A DNA stretch of 64,000 nucleotides from positions 1,798,001 through 1,862,000 of the forward strand of contig OZ242345.1 in the NCBI GenBank assembly GCA_965208605.1. The letters run 5' to 3'. Under the pieces are notes generated by a model that saw only the letters and a program-made list of their open reading frames with translations, was not told the DNA's origin and made no database searches. The stretch is from UBA9659 sp965208605. GTDB taxonomy: Bacteria; Pseudomonadota; Gammaproteobacteria; Pseudomonadales; Azotimanducaceae. Positions within the stretch are counted from its first letter, which is position 1; the number at the start of each line of letters is the position of its first letter. Positions 61,901 through 64,000 of the stretch are shown one piece after another. The position numbers and the translations under genes are program-made.

Positions 61901-63101
61901 TTGCTTGCAGTAGCCGCTTGGCACATGCCTGGTAGGACACATCTGTCGCCGCCTTGCTGGTGAACACCGGATAACCAGGATAGCCTTGCTCTTGCGCCCA
62001 TTTTATTTCCGAATCCCAGTAGGCACCCTTGACCAGCCGAACCGCCAACCGCCGGCCGACCCGACGCGCCAGAGCATCCGCCCAGTTAATCACTTCCAAA
62101 GCCGGCTTTTGATAGGCTTGCACTGCTAGCCCAAAGCCATGCCAGTCTGCTAGGTCCGGGTCGGTAAATATCTGCTCAATCACCTCAAGGGAAATATCCA
62201 GCCGCGAGGATTCCTCAGCATCCAGGGTGAAGCCTATGGCATGTTGCTTCGCTGCCATGACCAGTGTTTTTACACTAGAGACTAACTCCGTTTTTACAGA
62301 TTCAAACTGCGCATATTCATATCGCGGATGCAGTGCAGACAACTTCACGGAAATGCTTGCTTTTTGAGCGGGCGCCCGGGATGCAGACGCCGCGCCGATC
62401 TTTTCTATCGCTTCAAGGTAGGCCTGGTGGTATTGAGCGGCATCCGCCGTGGTGCGGGCGGCTTCCCCCAGCATGTCGTAAGAATAGGTAAAGCCCGATG
62501 ACTCTGCTTCTTTTGCGCGCTCAAGGGCGCTTTCAATGTCTCGCCCGAGGACGAACTGGGCACCGAGAATTTTCATCGCATAACGCATGGCTGAACGGAC
62601 CACAGGTTCACCAAGACGTGCTAGAGTTTTCCCCAATAGACTGGCAGGTTGATATTCCGAAGCATTGAGAGTGGTAACCTTGCCGGTTAACAAGAGTCCC
62701 CAGGCAGACGCATTGACGAAGAGGGAATCGCTTTGCCCAAGATGAGATGCCCAATCAGCACCGCCAAGCCGATCTTGAATCATGCGATCAACAGTTGCCT
62801 TATCTGGAATCCGCAGCAGGGCCTCAGCAAGACACATGAGCACTATGCCTTCTTCTGATGACAGGGAAAATTCGTGTAACAGTGCGTCCACGCCACCCTG
62901 ATTGGTTTGCTCTTTCCGAATGACACCCACCAATGCATGCGCACGTTTCCAGGCGGCATTTTCCACCGATGGCGACAGGGTTGCAGCGTCAATCAATTGC
63001 GCCAGAACCTGAGATTCACCTAGCCCGGCGACTCGTCTTATGGCGCATCGGGCAGAGTCTTCAGATAATTGCGGGAGATGTTTAATCATTGTTTTTTGCA
63101 T
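58911..63101 (-). CDS. putA: Bifunctional proline dehydrogenase / delta-1-pyrroline-5-carboxylate dehydrogenase
   Basis: 1396 residues. Oxidises proline to glutamate in two steps. No N-terminal ribbon-helix-helix is visible, so it is probably not a DNA-binding repressor like E. coli PutA. The PRODH barrel (about 195-480) has LVKGAYWDSEI and QFATHNAYT. The aldehyde dehydrogenase (about 640-1130) has ISPWNFPVAIFLGQ, AETGGLNAMIV and catalytic Cys in SAGQRCSALR. The C-terminal conserved tail (ENxxVNTTAAGGNASLM-like) is present. At least five low-complexity insertions from tandem repeats are seen: DSHNGSHHDS, ALKEAALKETT, SSEALSSEALSSEAL, SREASREASQETSH, NNNNSNNNNN and HQVTHQVTH. The reading frame is unbroken. 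Confidence 0.96.
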   Translation of the reverse strand: MQKTMIKHLPQLSEDSARCAIRRVAGLGESQVLAQLIDAATLSPSVENAAWKRAHALVGVIRKEQTNQGGVDALLHEFSLSSEEGIVLMCLAEALLRIPDKATVDRMIQDRLGGADWASHLGQSDSLFVNASAWGLLLTGKVTTLNASEYQPASLLGKTLARLGEPVVRSAMRYAMKILGAQFVLGRDIESALERAKEAESSGFTYSYDMLGEAARTTADAAQYHQAYLEAIEKIGAASASRAPAQKASISVKLSALHPRYEYAQFESVKTELVSSVKTLVMAAKQHAIGFTLDAEESSRLDISLEVIEQIFTDPDLADWHGFGLAVQAYQKPALEVINWADALARRVGRRLAVRLVKGAYWDSEIKWAQEQGYPGYPVFTSKAATDVSYQACAKRLLQAREHLYPQFATHNAYTVATILALEKATRAGDDQGSSMPMEFEFQRLHGMGEELYHQLVGKDGQSDGRRDSHNGSHHDSRNRCRIYAPVGEHADLLAYLVRRMLENGANTSFVNNLQNRDLPLAELLSNPVKEVALKEAALKETTLTGDRQAPSLPLPEAIYHPHRVNSAGMDLADGTALHALNTRLADWWSGAKASGTNSSGTKASGRLSSEALSSEALSSEALSPATMPSDTQTHQPGSWRITNPANREEVIGMLSYDDRPAMHSKLAVVLAGQQAWRDTPVAERAACLLRIATALETVPEEFLGLCMKEAGKTLEDSIAEVREAVDFCRYYSREASREASQETSHEAFQETSHSTEPLGTVLCISPWNFPVAIFLGQVSAALVTGNTVLAKPAEQTSLLAQRLVALMYRCGIPTSALQLLVSDGKSAGDLLVPDPRINGVMFTGGCQTAHRIARMLRERDADVPLIAETGGLNAMIVDSTALTEQVVDDVIVSAFHSAGQRCSALRLLYLQEDVADDIIEKIIGRMETLVVGDPASLATDVGPIIDEPARERLQAHCDWLASTDAQLLYECSLDTSNNNNSNNNNNSDESLDSGSYFAPRLYALSGSSPGGTEDAPTDITRPPITEEVFGPILHLARFAAADIGTVIAQINATGYGLTLGVHSRIEGRANKIAEQALVGNIYINRNMVGAAVGVQPFGGRGKSGTGPKAGGPHYLKRLLRAPQGTHQVTHQVTHDAGLLPATAPESHARAAGLPFVSAQQAGYKPAGGMHEAIWRCTPLVERVAATRCWLSSLVAANVGLNAEQVLASVERMIDCMTTQVGPHSLASPTGETNHLQWEARGVLGLLLDESVDINQATQGLAACILAGNGVQLCSLLINEAASEGSSESTSEVTTEPNLATTLLRQIAQHESLVALVTPTQQINLGVLNGMLMGAASKHFHAIRRRALEDNAALIPILRGMTDPDTPLRLMVEKTITVNTTAAGGNASLMNQGVPS
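60112..60180 (-). repeat. Asn/Ser codon repeat in the P5C dehydrogenase domain of putA
   Basis: Plus strand GTTGTTGTTATTGTTGCTGT then TATTATTGTTGCTAG: runs of GTT/ATT giving Asn4-Ser-Asn5 on the minus strand, between QLLYECSLDTS and SGSYFAPRLYAL. Trinucleotide-type slippage. Confidence 0.9.
60843..60905 (-). repeat. 12-bp-class repeat in putA (linker before P5CDH)
   Basis: Units such as GAGACGCTTCCC, GAGACGCTTCCC, GAGACGTTTCTT (plus strand), about five, encoding S-R-E-A / S-Q-E-T units between VDFCRYYSR and STEPLGTVLC. Confidence 0.85.
61230..61335 (-). repeat. 15-bp repeat in putA (between PRODH and P5CDH)
   Basis: AGACAAGGCTTCAGA three times exactly, then diverged units AGACAGTCTTCCAGA, AGCTTTGGTTCCAGA, AGAGTTGGTCCCAGA, AGCTTTGGCACCAGA (plus strand). 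Encodes S-S-E-A-L and K-A-S-G-T units. Confidence 0.92.
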
Positions 63102-63210
63102 TCGTGGTCATGGTCTGAAATCTCTGGTAGGCTTGCCTGTTCTGGACTAACTAGAGTAATGAAGCTAGTAAACCTCTACACTGAACCTGAAGCAATAATA
63201 CAATACAAAA

Positions 63211-64000
63211 ATGGCTAGAGAAGCGTGGTACATCAACGAATCGGAGTTGGATGATTATCAAATTCCGATTGTTCAAAAAAAGATAGGCAGTTCCTTTATT
63301 GTTCAAGGCTGTGCGGGCTCCGGGAAGACGGTATTAGCCTTATGGAAAGCTAGGAAAATTGCTGATAGGAATCTGGGTAGCTTCTACGTTGTTGTTTACA
63401 CCAGGGCATTACGGCAGTTCCTCAATGATGGTGTAGGTGAAATCGGTCTTTCTGAGAATAGAGTAGTCTATTATAACCTCTGGAAATATCAGTTGAATAA
63501 ACCCAGAGCAGATTTTGTAATTGTAGATGAAGCTCAGGATTTCACAAAAGAAGAACTTACTGATCTACAAAAATCAGCAAATAAAGCCTTCATCCTATTT
63601 GGTGATACAGATCAGCAAGTTTATAAAGATTGGAAGGATGTGATGAGAATGGAGGATATTGCTCATCATACAAAGCTAAAAATGGAATCATTAGTTCTAA
63701 ATCATCGACTCCCAAAGACAATAGCTCGCGTTGTCCAATATCTTAATACTACCGGTGACCGTTTGGAAAGCAGATGTACAAAAGAAGGATCAAATAAACC
63801 CTACTTGGCCAATATAAATTCTGTAGAAAAACAGCTGGATTTCATTAAAAATACGATAGAGGAACGTAGTTACACGGATGTTGCGATTCTATTTTGCGAT
63901 AATCAGTCAGTGAAAATGGCAGATGAATACTTTAAAAAATCAAATTTCCTGGTCGAAGCAAAATATGGAAACAGGTCTCAATATGATGAAAAGTTCAATC
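63211..64000 (+). CDS. Superfamily 1 (UvrD/Rep-like) helicase-type ATPase, N-terminal part (cut by window edge)
   Basis: 263 codons are visible, no stop before the edge. Walker A GCAGSGKT (33-40), Walker B VDEAQD (105-110), motif III-like LFGDTDQQVYKDW and NHRLPKTI (motif IV). It resembles short SF1 ATPases annotated as UvrD-like or DUF2075-type helicases, which are frequent in mobile and defence regions. Visibly A+T-richer than putA. Divergent from putA; the 109-base gap should hold both promoters. No ribosome site stands out before ATG 63211. Confidence 0.85.
   Translation, partial: MAREAWYINESELDDYQIPIVQKKIGSSFIVQGCAGSGKTVLALWKARKIADRNLGSFYVVVYTRALRQFLNDGVGEIGLSENRVVYYNLWKYQLNKPRADFVIVDEAQDFTKEELTDLQKSANKAFILFGDTDQQVYKDWKDVMRMEDIAHHTKLKMESLVLNHRLPKTIARVVQYLNTTGDRLESRCTKEGSNKPYLANINSVEKQLDFIKNTIEERSYTDVAILFCDNQSVKMADEYFKKSNFLVEAKYGNRSQYDEKFN

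Overview
The window looks like part of a chromosome of an uncultivated gammaproteobacterium, possibly marine or host-associated. The order radC / coaBC-dut-argB / pyrE-rph / gmk-rpoZ-spoT-ridA-recG, together with carA-carB-greA, dnaE-tilS and holC-pepA-lptF, is the gammaproteobacterial core order. Some usual members are missing: accA between dnaE and tilS, rpmB/rpmG beside radC, algC between dut and argB, ubiC before ubiA, and lptG after lptF. No rRNA, tRNA or CRISPR array was found.

Layout. 1-3.4 kb: the end of a probable RND adaptor and a complete RND pump. 3.5-6.3 kb: a subtilisin-like autotransporter lipoprotein split by a 15-base poly-C tract, read here in the OFF frame. 6.5-11.6 kb: dnaE, tilS. 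11.7-16.8 kb: greA, carB, carA with a terminator-like hairpin just ahead of carA. 17-30 kb: the radC-to-recG core, with a DUF4143-type ATPase gene wedged between gmk and rpoZ. 30-31.7 kb: a dicarboxylate/amino-acid symporter and a rubredoxin. 32-46 kb: a mosaic of A+T-rich accessory genes set among core genes. These are an ImmA/IrrE-type protease with a protein built of eight 36-residue repeats, a PRTase-DprA-HAD operon resembling ShosTA, and a single-chain type ISP-like restriction-modification enzyme. Between them lie ubiA and a TRAP transporter whose permease genes are separated from its binding-protein gene. 46-63 kb: uvrD, holC, pepA, lptF, an RDD protein, a DUF4389/thioesterase pair, a TauD-family dioxygenase, a degenerate REC-PAS-GGDEF-EAL protein, malate synthase G and PutA. 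The right edge cuts a superfamily 1 helicase gene.

Two genome-wide habits stand out. First, a dispersed inverted-repeat element with ends CCGTCATTCTCG / CGAGAATGACGG occurs about fifteen times, whole or in pieces, in almost every gap and sometimes inside gene ends. Second, short tandem repeats of 12-21 bp have expanded in frame inside conserved enzymes (TilS, CarB, CoaBC, RecG, UbiA, PutA, a GGDEF-EAL protein) and in intergenic gaps. Together with the poly-C tract and the 108-bp repeat gene, they suggest a genome that tolerates or promotes replication slippage. The best candidates for undescribed biology are the phase-variable protease, the repeat-protein/ImmA pair, the three-gene PRTase-DprA-HAD cassette and the in-frame repeat expansions.
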